DNA from: Verrucomicrobia bacterium TMED44
GTDB taxonomy: Bacteria > Verrucomicrobiota > Verrucomicrobiia > Opitutales > Seribacteraceae
Reading direction: 5' to 3'
DNA length: 5,390 nucleotides
Assembly (NCBI GenBank): GCA_002168015.1
Contig: NHCX01000026.1
Span: forward strand, 21,232-26,621
A program made the position numbers and the translations under genes. Shown here one piece after another: positions 1 through 4,922 of the stretch. The stretch's first letter is position 1. The number at the start of each line of letters is the position of its first letter. Under the pieces are notes generated by a model that worked only from the letters and a program-made list of their open reading frames with translations, was not told the origin of the DNA and searched no databases.

Positions 1-622
1 CAAGCCATGGAGGAATATCATCTATTTCATAAAAAGGTTTAAAAGAAATTTCTTCCCTCGTGATCAATCGTGATATTCGCGGCCGAAGTTGGTAATTCCA
101 TTCAAAGAGGATGGGATCAGTTGGTTGATGTTCCCGTAATGGTTCAATTACTTTTTGGTCATAACCACCTCCATTTTGAGGGTATCCTCCGACCCAGGGT
201 AAATAAAAGCGCCATGGAATTTTCTCATCCATGTTTTGTACATCTATCCAACGGTCTCCGATCTCCAGTAAATAACCCTCAAACATGCCATTACTTTTGG
301 ATGGACGAATTATTTCAATCTGATTAGCCCGTAAATGTCCGTCCCAACTCCACTTCATGGAAATCCGGTTACCTACAACCAGATCATTAAAACGTTTCAG
401 TAACAGAGGATCAAAACCACCACCCCGGGATGGTCCCATACCTCGCCAAGGAGCAAGATAACGATGTGCATATCCTTTATCATCCTTAACTTCTATCCAC
501 GACTCTCCTTTGGCAACAAGGATTCCCTGCAAATTCCCTTTCTGCAATAAAGGCCTATCTACTGGCCAGAGAGTCTGAACCAGCGCAAAAAATAAAATCT
601 GCCAATAATGCTTAGCCTTCAC
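1..622 (-). CDS. Putative exported protein with duplicated W/GGG-rich domain (3' end beyond the window)
   Basis: This open frame runs without a stop from a GTG at 622 to the left edge: 207 visible residues, C-terminus missing. I do not recognise a characterised family. Residues 1-20 (MKAKHYWQILFFALVQTLWP) look like a short basic end plus hydrophobic core, so export is likely, though no clear cleavage site is visible. The rest is two tandem copies of one domain (about residues 31-106 and 114-189) sharing G-x-L, a G-x-x-W-I-[E/D]-V strand, a PW.G..P..GGG[F/Y]D block and a late W-x(3)-L-R block. From memory, similar modules recur in secreted proteins of Planctomycetota and Verrucomicrobiota, with no firm function. 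The start overlaps the stop of the dehydrogenase gene by 11 bp, so the two are probably co-transcribed and translationally coupled. In-frame GTG at 634 or TTG at 637 are alternative starts; a stop lies just upstream of them. A link to sugar-acid use is only inferred from position. Confidence 0.8.
   Translation of the reverse strand, partial: MKAKHYWQILFFALVQTLWPVDRPLLQKGNLQGILVAKGESWIEVKDDKGYAHRYLAPWRGMGPSRGGGFDPLLLKRFNDLVVGNRISMKWSWDGHLRANQIEIIRPSKSNGMFEGYLLEIGDRWIDVQNMDEKIPWRFYLPWVGGYPQNGGGYDQKVIEPLREHQPTDPILFEWNYQLRPRISRLITREEISFKPFYEIDDIPPWL
56..283 (-). repeat. Protein domain repeat, copy 2 (residues ~114-189)
   Basis: This second copy carries G116, L118, G122, W125-I126-D127-V128, R138, P142-W143, G145, P148, G151-G152-G153-Y154-D155, W175 and L179-R180, aligning with copy 1. 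The two copies have diverged between the shared blocks, so this is an old duplication and not a recent DNA-level repeat. The chain continues past it (I192 onward) and off the window, so further copies may follow. Confidence 0.75.
305..532 (-). repeat. Protein domain repeat, copy 1 (residues ~31-106)
   Basis: This is the first copy of the duplicated domain in the left-edge gene. Key residues are G33, L35, G39, W42-I43-E44-V45, R54-Y55, P58-W59, G61, P64, G67-G68-G69-F70-D71, W93 and L97-R98. Each has a matching residue 82-84 positions later in copy 2. The pattern of a short beta strand, a Trp and a Gly-rich loop suggests a small beta-rich binding domain, which is inference. Confidence 0.75.
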
Positions 623-2171
623 TTCGATTGACACCAAGTGGGTTGCCTTCCCTTAATTCCTCAGGTAACCACTCATCCGGAAAGCCCTGATAACAGACGG
701 GACGAACAAAACGCAAAATCGCTCCCGTTCCCACCGAAGTCGACCGTCCATCGGTGGTTGCCGGGTAAGGTCCTCCATGCACCACTGCCTCACAAACCTC
801 CACTCCCGTGGGGAATTGATTAAAAAGGAGTCGACCCGCCTTCAGTTCCAAGTGTTCAAGAAATGAACCGTGGGTGGTTAAATCTTCATTCTCTCCAAAA
901 ACGGTAGCGGTCAGTTGCCCCTCCATCTTACTAATAACATCAAGCAACTGATCAGCACTATGGTACGAGACCAAGAGCGTAGAAGGACCAAACACCTCAT
1001 CCATCATCGAGGAGTCTTTCATAAAATCATCAACCGATGCACTAAGAACACAGGGGCCAGCATAACTACCCTGGGCATTATTTTCTGTTTTGAACTGATA
1101 TTCAACATTTACACCATCACAACTGCTCAGGCTTAAGATTCCCTTAGCATAGGAGTCACAAATTCCTTGATGAAGCATGGGCAATGCATTCACACTTTTC
1201 ATTTTCTCTACATAAGCAGAAATGAATTGATCTCCGAATTCTCCACTTGGATGAAAAACAATCCCGGGATTGGTGCAGAATTGTCCAACCCCCAATGTGG
1301 CGGAACCCATAAGTCCGGCCGTAAATTCTTCGATTCGGCCCTCTCCCATGCCCGGAAGCACAAAAATTGGATTAACACTACTCATCTCTGCGAATACTGG
1401 AATCGGTTCTTCTCTCCCATTCGCGAGGTCAAACAAAGCACGCCCCCCCGCACGCGACCCAGTAAAACCGACTGCTTTTATCCGCGAATTCTTGACTAAA
1501 GATTGACCCACCGTCCTACCCTCTCCAAAAAGCAGAGAAAACGCTCCTTCCGGCCAGTCACATTGCTTCAATGTATTGACCACAACCTGCCCTATGAGAA
1601 GCGCTGTGCCAGGGTGGGCATGATGAGCCTTTACCACAACTGGACATCCCGCAGCCCAAGCCGAAGCGGAATCTCCTCCGGCCACTGAAAAAGCCAAGGG
1701 GAAATTACTTGCACAAAAAACCGCAACTGGCCCAATCGGTCGCAACATTGCACGCAGATCAGGCTTGGGCAGGGGCTCTCGGTTGGGTTGGGCTCGATCT
1801 ATTCTTGCATCTACCCAGCTCCCTGTTTCCACTAATTTCGCAAACATTCTTAACTGCCCACAAGTTCTACCTGTTTCCCCACGCACTCGGGGCTCAGGTA
1901 GCCCGGTCTCTGCGGACATCATCGGTACCAAGTCTCCTACGACCCCATCTATACCATCCGCGAGAGCTCTTAAAAATTCAGCTTTTCTCGGCCCCTTAAA
2001 TTGGGCTATTATTGGTGCAGCTTGGTCGGCAAGTCGACAAGCTTCCTCGACTTCCTCCTCCGATACCATTGCATAATTTGCAGGTAGGGTCTGTCCATTC
2101 TCAGGATTAACCGCTTGAAAGGTTTTAGCACTGGCATCGCCGCGTGAATATCCAAGTAGTGAGCTTTCCAT
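612..2171 (-). CDS. Alpha-ketoglutaric semialdehyde dehydrogenase, NADP-type (2,5-dioxovalerate dehydrogenase)
   Basis: This 519-residue protein is a full-length aldehyde dehydrogenase. It is expected to oxidise 2,5-dioxopentanoate (alpha-ketoglutaric semialdehyde) to 2-oxoglutarate in the cytosol with NAD(P)+. Visible landmarks are the oxyanion-hole Asn156 in ASNFPLAF, the GGDSASAWAAGCPVVVKAH cofactor stretch (165-183, Lys181), the FTGSRAGGRAL loop (236-246), the general base Glu262 in AEMSSVNP, the nucleophile Cys299 in GQFCTNPG and EVFGP (392-396). The phrases VVKAHHAHPGT, GQFCTNPG and the C-terminal HGGPYPATTDGRSTSVG block are typical of the KGSADH branch and not of acetaldehyde or betaine-aldehyde enzymes. 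The gene starts 37 bp after the stop of the keto-deoxy-pentonate dehydratase, which makes the intermediate this enzyme consumes. The ATG at 2171 has no Shine-Dalgarno, only an A-rich leader (CCTAAAAAAAAT). Family assignment is firm; the exact substrate rests on motif likeness plus the neighbour. Confidence 0.93.
   Translation of the reverse strand: MESSLLGYSRGDASAKTFQAVNPENGQTLPANYAMVSEEEVEEACRLADQAAPIIAQFKGPRKAEFLRALADGIDGVVGDLVPMMSAETGLPEPRVRGETGRTCGQLRMFAKLVETGSWVDARIDRAQPNREPLPKPDLRAMLRPIGPVAVFCASNFPLAFSVAGGDSASAWAAGCPVVVKAHHAHPGTALLIGQVVVNTLKQCDWPEGAFSLLFGEGRTVGQSLVKNSRIKAVGFTGSRAGGRALFDLANGREEPIPVFAEMSSVNPIFVLPGMGEGRIEEFTAGLMGSATLGVGQFCTNPGIVFHPSGEFGDQFISAYVEKMKSVNALPMLHQGICDSYAKGILSLSSCDGVNVEYQFKTENNAQGSYAGPCVLSASVDDFMKDSSMMDEVFGPSTLLVSYHSADQLLDVISKMEGQLTATVFGENEDLTTHGSFLEHLELKAGRLLFNQFPTGVEVCEAVVHGGPYPATTDGRSTSVGTGAILRFVRPVCYQGFPDEWLPEELREGNPLGVNRSEG
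646..654 (-). promoter_or_regulatory. Possible Shine-Dalgarno sequence for the left-edge gene
   Basis: The minus strand reads AAGGGAAGG here, inside the end of the dehydrogenase coding region. It lies 8 nt before the in-frame TTG at 637, 11 nt before the GTG at 634 and 23 nt before the GTG at 622. It is the only purine-rich ribosome-binding-like motif near any start in the window. If used, the true start is 634-637 and the protein gains 4-5 residues. Confidence 0.35.
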
Positions 2172-2208
2172 ATTTTTTTTAGGTGAAATATTTTTAGTAC
2201 AGGTTCAT

Positions 2209-3045
2209 TTAAGAACCAACATAATTAGTCAGAGTGCCAATTGATTCAATTTTTATGGATACTTTATCTTTGGCTATCAGAGTAAAGTCAGTGCCTGGAA
2301 CAATACCGGTACCAGTCATCAGAAAAACCCCGCCCGGAAATGAGGTTTCCCTAAATAAAAAACGGATTAATTCCTCCGGTGAACGCTTCATCTGGTCAAG
2401 ATTGGTCTCATCGGAAAATACTTCTTTTCCATCTCTTTCGATCACCATCTCGATTTTGGTATTGTTGACTAGCGGCTCTTTAGGGACAAAGAGACAAGGA
2501 CCCAGGCAGGCGCATCCATCAAAGGTCTTAGCTTGAGGCAAGTAAAGCGGGTTCTCTCCTTCAATGCTGCGTGATGAAACATCATTACCAATAGTATACC
2601 CAACTATTTTACCGGTGGAGGTAGCAAATAAAGTTAGTTCAGGCTCAGGAACATCCCATGTCGAATCTTTCCGGATACGAAACTCTTTTCCTGGTCCTAC
2701 TGTTCTGGCGGGCGTGGCCTTGAAGAAAATCTCAGGCCGTTCGGCCCCATAAACCCGGCTGTAAAAATCACCCCCTCCAGCATCTTTGGACTCTTCCATT
2801 CTCGCCAATCTACTGGAAAAATAAGTAACCCCGGCTGCCCAGATTTCCTGAGATCCGATAGGAGCCAAGAGTTTCGCCTCATTTATCTCGCCTCGATATT
2901 CTTCGGCTTCCTCCCAAGCGTTGATTAAAAAATCATGCAAATCTTCGCGATTGATAAGATCATTCCAGGAGGTTGCTAAGTTGATAGATTTGTAAACAGC
3001 ATCGTTTTCTAAAATAACTCCATCCATCGATCGGTAGACTTTCAT
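2209..3045 (-). CDS. 2-keto-3-deoxy-D-arabinonate (pentonate) dehydratase, FAH family
   Basis: This 278-residue cytosolic enzyme is of the fumarylacetoacetate hydrolase fold. It probably removes water from a 2-keto-3-deoxypentonate to give 2,5-dioxopentanoate. The sequence closely follows the Sulfolobus D-KDA dehydratase as I remember it: [10 protein letters not shown] (103-112), a PEPEL block (133-137), [11 protein letters not shown] (149-159) and [10 protein letters not shown] (164-173). The expected Mg2+ ligands are present as Glu134, Glu136 and Asp155, with the conserved Lys173. The C-terminal TGTGIVPG (244-251) also fits. The archaeal protein begins with a similar MK-[L/V]-[F/Y]-R, which supports the ATG at 3045. 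The next gene encodes the dehydrogenase for its product, a pairing that strongly favours this role over true fumarylacetoacetase or an acylpyruvase. The sugar configuration (D-arabinose, L-arabinose, D-xylose or L-fucose/lyxose type) cannot be read from sequence. It is the first gene of the cluster in this window; no Shine-Dalgarno or convincing promoter is visible. Confidence 0.85.
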   Translation of the reverse strand: MKVYRSMDGVILENDAVYKSINLATSWNDLINREDLHDFLINAWEEAEEYRGEINEAKLLAPIGSQEIWAAGVTYFSSRLARMEESKDAGGGDFYSRVYGAERPEIFFKATPARTVGPGKEFRIRKDSTWDVPEPELTLFATSTGKIVGYTIGNDVSSRSIEGENPLYLPQAKTFDGCACLGPCLFVPKEPLVNNTKIEMVIERDGKEVFSDETNLDQMKRSPEELIRFLFRETSFPGGVFLMTGTGIVPGTDFTLIAKDKVSIKIESIGTLTNYVGS

Positions 3046-3047
3046 GC

Positions 3048-3256
3048 TGGTATCATTAAGGATTAGAGAGATAATTCAACCGATAAAAGTTGACCACCAA
3101 GGAAATCAAAAAAAGAAAAGTACCATTGGCCCACAGCAAGATTTTTTTATTTTTAAAAATCATCAACAGTCATGGAATTGATTGCATACTCCTTGGCTAT
3201 GGTATGCAGTTTGTGGGATTTAGAATGGAACTGATATCGGAGAGTGGTCCATACCA
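3048..3256. promoter_or_regulatory. Scattered TGGTAT half-sites (possible operator elements)
   Basis: TGGTAT occurs at 3048-3053 and 3200-3205 on the plus strand and at 3251-3256 on the minus strand (as ATACCA, within CCATACCAAT). A related TGGTAC lies at 3120-3125 on the minus strand. Three exact hexamers in about 210 bp exceed the roughly 0.1-0.2 expected by chance. The half-site resembles that of GntR-family uronate regulators (TTGGTATACCAA), which would fit a sugar-acid cluster. However, none forms a compact palindrome, so the role is speculative. Confidence 0.25.
3183..3208. repeat. 7-bp inverted repeat with 12-nt spacer
   Basis: TGCATAC at 3183-3189 is the exact reverse complement of GTATGCA at 3202-3208, separated by 12 nt. 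It could be a protein-binding site or a weak hairpin; no T-run follows, so it is not a terminator. The right arm overlaps one of the TGGTAT half-sites. A perfect 7-bp pair at this spacing could also arise by chance. Confidence 0.35.
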
Positions 3257-3270
3257 ATAAACAAAAGCAA

Positions 3271-3325
3271 GGATCCCTCAACTTTTTGAGAAATTATATG
3301 AGCAGGGATCCCTCAATCCTTCAAC
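3271..3325 (+). repeat. Short direct repeats (ATCCCTCAA type) upstream of the SGNH gene
   Basis: GGATCCCTCAA occurs at 3271-3281 and again at 3306-3316, a 35-bp spacing. A third, one-mismatch copy ATCCTTCAAC lies at 3316-3325, compared with ATCCCTCAAC at 3273-3282. The first copy also begins a small hairpin CTCAA-CTTT-TTGAG (3277-3290). The cluster ends 24 bp before the hydrolase start, a position suited to a regulator site or leader-RNA element; the function is unknown. Confidence 0.45.
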
Positions 3326-3349
3326 TGATCCCTTTTGAAATCTGAAATA

Positions 3350-4075
3350 ATGAAATTACTTACCACGCAATTAAAGAGCTTAATTTTTTACAGCAGATTC
3401 TATCTGCTTTGGTTTAGCCTCTCTTTTCTTCTGATAAAAAGCGTGGTTGCAAATCCAGATCCTGCTCGGTTTGCAGATAGTTTTAAAAATTTCTCTCAAT
3501 TAGATAGAGAAAACAGGCCTCGCCAATCAAAACTTACTCTGTTTACCGGGAGTTCAAGTATTCGCATGTGGAAAACCCTCAGCAGTGATTTTCCCCAAAT
3601 AAATCTGATCAACCGGGGGTTTGGAGGAGCGCATATTTCTGACCTTCTGCACTATTACGAAAAACTTTTTTCTGCTTATCAACCCGAATGCATTGTGATG
3701 TATTGTGGGGAGAATGATCTATGGTCAGGTAAGCCGGTATCTCAGGTGTTCAATGATTTCAAAAGTCTTAGGGCGAGGCTTTCGCAAGACTTCCCAGCAA
3801 CCACACTTATCTATCTTTCATGCAAACCCTCTCCTCAGCGCATTTCGAAATGGAGCACCTATCAGTCTTTAAACTTACGGATCAAAAATCTCTGCCTTCG
3901 GGATCCTAAGTTAACTTTCGTAAATCTGGCACCAACCCTACTGAAACCTGATTTGACCTTTTACCCCAAACTTTGGAAGAAAGATAATTTACATGTAAAT
4001 CAGGCAGGATACAAAAAATGGAAAAAATGGCTTGCACTTTCATTGAACCAAAGTCCTCAAGAAAGATCACCCTAA
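3350..4075 (+). CDS. Secreted SGNH/GDSL-type hydrolase (esterase-like)
   Basis: This 241-residue protein has a long signal peptide: a basic/polar start, a hydrophobic stretch about residues 17-29, and probable cleavage after SVVA-34. An SGNH hydrolase domain follows, and all four blocks are intact: Ser69 in TGSSSIRMW (nucleophile, GSSS in place of GDSL), the Gly92/Gly93 region in RGFGGAHISDL, Asn122 in CGENDLW, and Asp212 with His215 in DNLHVNQAGY. Such proteins hydrolyse esters of lipids or, often in polysaccharide degraders, acetyl groups on sugars; the substrate here is not known. I start it at the ATG at 3350; an in-frame TTG at 3335 would only add MKSEI before the signal peptide. No Shine-Dalgarno is seen. 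It is divergent from the sugar-acid cluster, and the beta-barrel gene 112 bp downstream has its own promoter. A periplasmic or extracellular deacetylase is possible, but this is inference. Confidence 0.9.
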   Translation: MKLLTTQLKSLIFYSRFYLLWFSLSFLLIKSVVANPDPARFADSFKNFSQLDRENRPRQSKLTLFTGSSSIRMWKTLSSDFPQINLINRGFGGAHISDLLHYYEKLFSAYQPECIVMYCGENDLWSGKPVSQVFNDFKSLRARLSQDFPATTLIYLSCKPSPQRISKWSTYQSLNLRIKNLCLRDPKLTFVNLAPTLLKPDLTFYPKLWKKDNLHVNQAGYKKWKKWLALSLNQSPQERSP

Positions 4076-4122
4076 TCATAGATAAAGTAAGTTTTAATAA
4101 AGAAGGATAATCTTTAAAAAAT

Positions 4123-4150
4123 TTGACATAAATAAGTTTTTTCATACAAA
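4123..4150 (+). promoter_or_regulatory. Probable sigma-70 promoter for the beta-barrel gene
   Basis: A perfect -35 TTGACA (4123-4128) is followed after 16 bp by TACAAA (4145-4150), a weaker -10. Transcription would begin near 4157, leaving an AT-rich leader of about 30 nt before the ATG at 4188. The consensus -35 argues for ordinary sigma-70 control and against the Bacteroidota-type promoter. Confidence 0.55.
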
Positions 4151-4187
4151 ATCGTTCTTCTCTAAAATCTTAACACAAACATTATTT

Positions 4188-4874
4188 ATGAAAAAAATTA
4201 TCTTACTTTGTTTATTTGTTTCTTCGATCACTTGTTTTGGGGCTAAAATTGGTACAAATTCCATTGGTTTTGGTTTAGGTATGCTTGAATATGGGGCAGA
4301 TGTAACTGAAGCAGGAGTTAATACCGAAATTGAGTTCGACGGGTTTGCTTTTAGTATCGGGGGAAATCTAAACATTCTTCCTCTTGAAAATTCCAGCTTT
4401 GGATTAGACACTTCTTTTTCTTTTGTACATGGCACTGAATTGGGCCCTCTTGCAGGTTTGGAAGCAGATGTTACCTCTTTGTCACTTTTATTAAGACCAT
4501 ACACCAAGTTAGGTGATGCCTTACTATTTGCTGACTTAGGAATTGGGTACACTGAAATAGAAGTTTATGGAACCGGCACAGGGTACGGTGAGGACACTGC
4601 ATTTGCCGCTGGGTTTGGGGCTGAATTCGAAATCAGCAAATTAATCCTTCAACCTGCTCTTACATGGGTATTTGTTGGCGATGATACTTACAGCACTGGA
4701 TATGATCTTTCAGAACAGCTACAATTATCCATTCCGGTTTCATTTCCTATCAATGAAAAAGTCGATTTAACCTTTAACTATAATCATACTTTTGCTGAAA
4801 AATACACCTTTGGAACCACGACAATTGAACCATATATCCAATTCTTTTCGCTAGGACTCGATTATAATTATTAA
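4188..4874 (+). CDS. Small outer-membrane beta-barrel protein
   Basis: This 228-residue protein has a clear signal peptide: MKK, a hydrophobic core to about residue 15, and probable cleavage near CFGA-19. The mature part has the hallmarks of a small beta-barrel: alternating polar and hydrophobic residues in short strands (for example FAFSIGGNLNI at 53-63, SFGLDTSFSFV at 70-80, VTSLSLLLRPY at 95-105, LFADLGIGYTEIEVYG at 113-128), many Gly/aromatic residues, acidic loops, no cysteine after the signal peptide, and a final strand FFSLGLDYNY ending in Tyr, like a C-terminal BAM recognition signal. The length fits an 8- to 10-stranded OmpA/OmpW/OmpX-like barrel. I cannot name a family, and ligand or pore function is unknown. 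Cys16 lacks a good lipobox, so a lipoprotein is unlikely. The ATG has no Shine-Dalgarno. It has its own upstream promoter and a strong terminator after the stop, so it is probably a single-gene transcript. Confidence 0.82.
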   Translation: MKKIILLCLFVSSITCFGAKIGTNSIGFGLGMLEYGADVTEAGVNTEIEFDGFAFSIGGNLNILPLENSSFGLDTSFSFVHGTELGPLAGLEADVTSLSLLLRPYTKLGDALLFADLGIGYTEIEVYGTGTGYGEDTAFAAGFGAEFEISKLILQPALTWVFVGDDTYSTGYDLSEQLQLSIPVSFPINEKVDLTFNYNHTFAEKYTFGTTTIEPYIQFFSLGLDYNY

Positions 4875-4894
4875 TCTAACTAGATATTATTTTT

Positions 4895-4922
4895 AAAGCC
4901 GCCTTCGGGCGGCTTTTTTTTT
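4895..4922 (+). terminator. Rho-independent terminator, probably bidirectional
   Basis: A 9-bp perfect stem AAAGCCGCC / GGCGGCTTT closes on a TTCG tetraloop and is followed by an unbroken T tract to 4922. It lies 20 bp after the beta-barrel stop. Read from the minus strand, the same stem is followed by TTTAAAAATA and sits directly against the stop of the convergent HPP gene, so it likely ends both transcripts. Confidence 0.93.

Larger units (their letters stand above)
3046..3349. other. Divergent intergenic region
   Basis: No convincing gene is seen in these 304 bases between the minus-strand sugar-acid cluster and the plus-strand hydrolase. It should hold the promoters for both directions, yet I found no good sigma-70 pair: on the minus strand only TTGGTG with AATTAT 18 bp later (weak), and on the plus strand an isolated TAGAAT at 3221-3226. 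It contains A/T tracts (a run of T at 3142-3148 and the palindrome ATTTTTAAAAAT at 3149-3160), scattered TGGTAT half-sites, an inverted repeat and short direct repeats, listed separately. Confidence 0.6.

Noticed and set aside
70..327. Plus-strand open frame of 85 codons
   Set aside because: It lies antisense to the duplicated-domain gene, whose minus-strand frame is open throughout and shows two matching repeats; the plus-strand product has no recognisable features.
638..2076. Several plus-strand open frames of 61-110 codons
   Set aside because: All lie inside the aldehyde dehydrogenase gene, which has intact catalytic motifs on the minus strand; the plus-strand products are low-complexity shadows.
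2194..2208. Tiny ATG frame (MNLY) touching the dehydratase stop
   Set aside because: It is four codons long with no ribosome-binding motif and nothing to suggest a leader peptide.
2234..2882. Open frames of 61-100 codons on both strands within the dehydratase gene
   Set aside because: The FAH-family frame is continuous and matches a known family end to end, so these are shadows.
3142..3160. T-run and ATTTTTAAAAAT palindrome as a terminator
   Set aside because: The stem is A/T only with no loop to speak of, and no gene ends nearby; it is ordinary AT-rich spacer.
3335..3349. TTG at 3335 as the SGNH start
   Set aside because: It adds only five residues before a good signal peptide that begins at the ATG at 3350, with no ribosome-binding motif in its favour.
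4224..4247. Lipobox reading of the barrel protein's Cys16
   Set aside because: The residue before Cys is Thr and position -3 is Ser, which does not fit a lipobox; the mature sequence is barrel-like.
3906..4552. Minus-strand open frames of 79 and 136 codons
   Set aside because: They run antisense across the ends of the SGNH and beta-barrel genes and through the TTGACA promoter; the plus-strand frames carry signal peptides and motifs.
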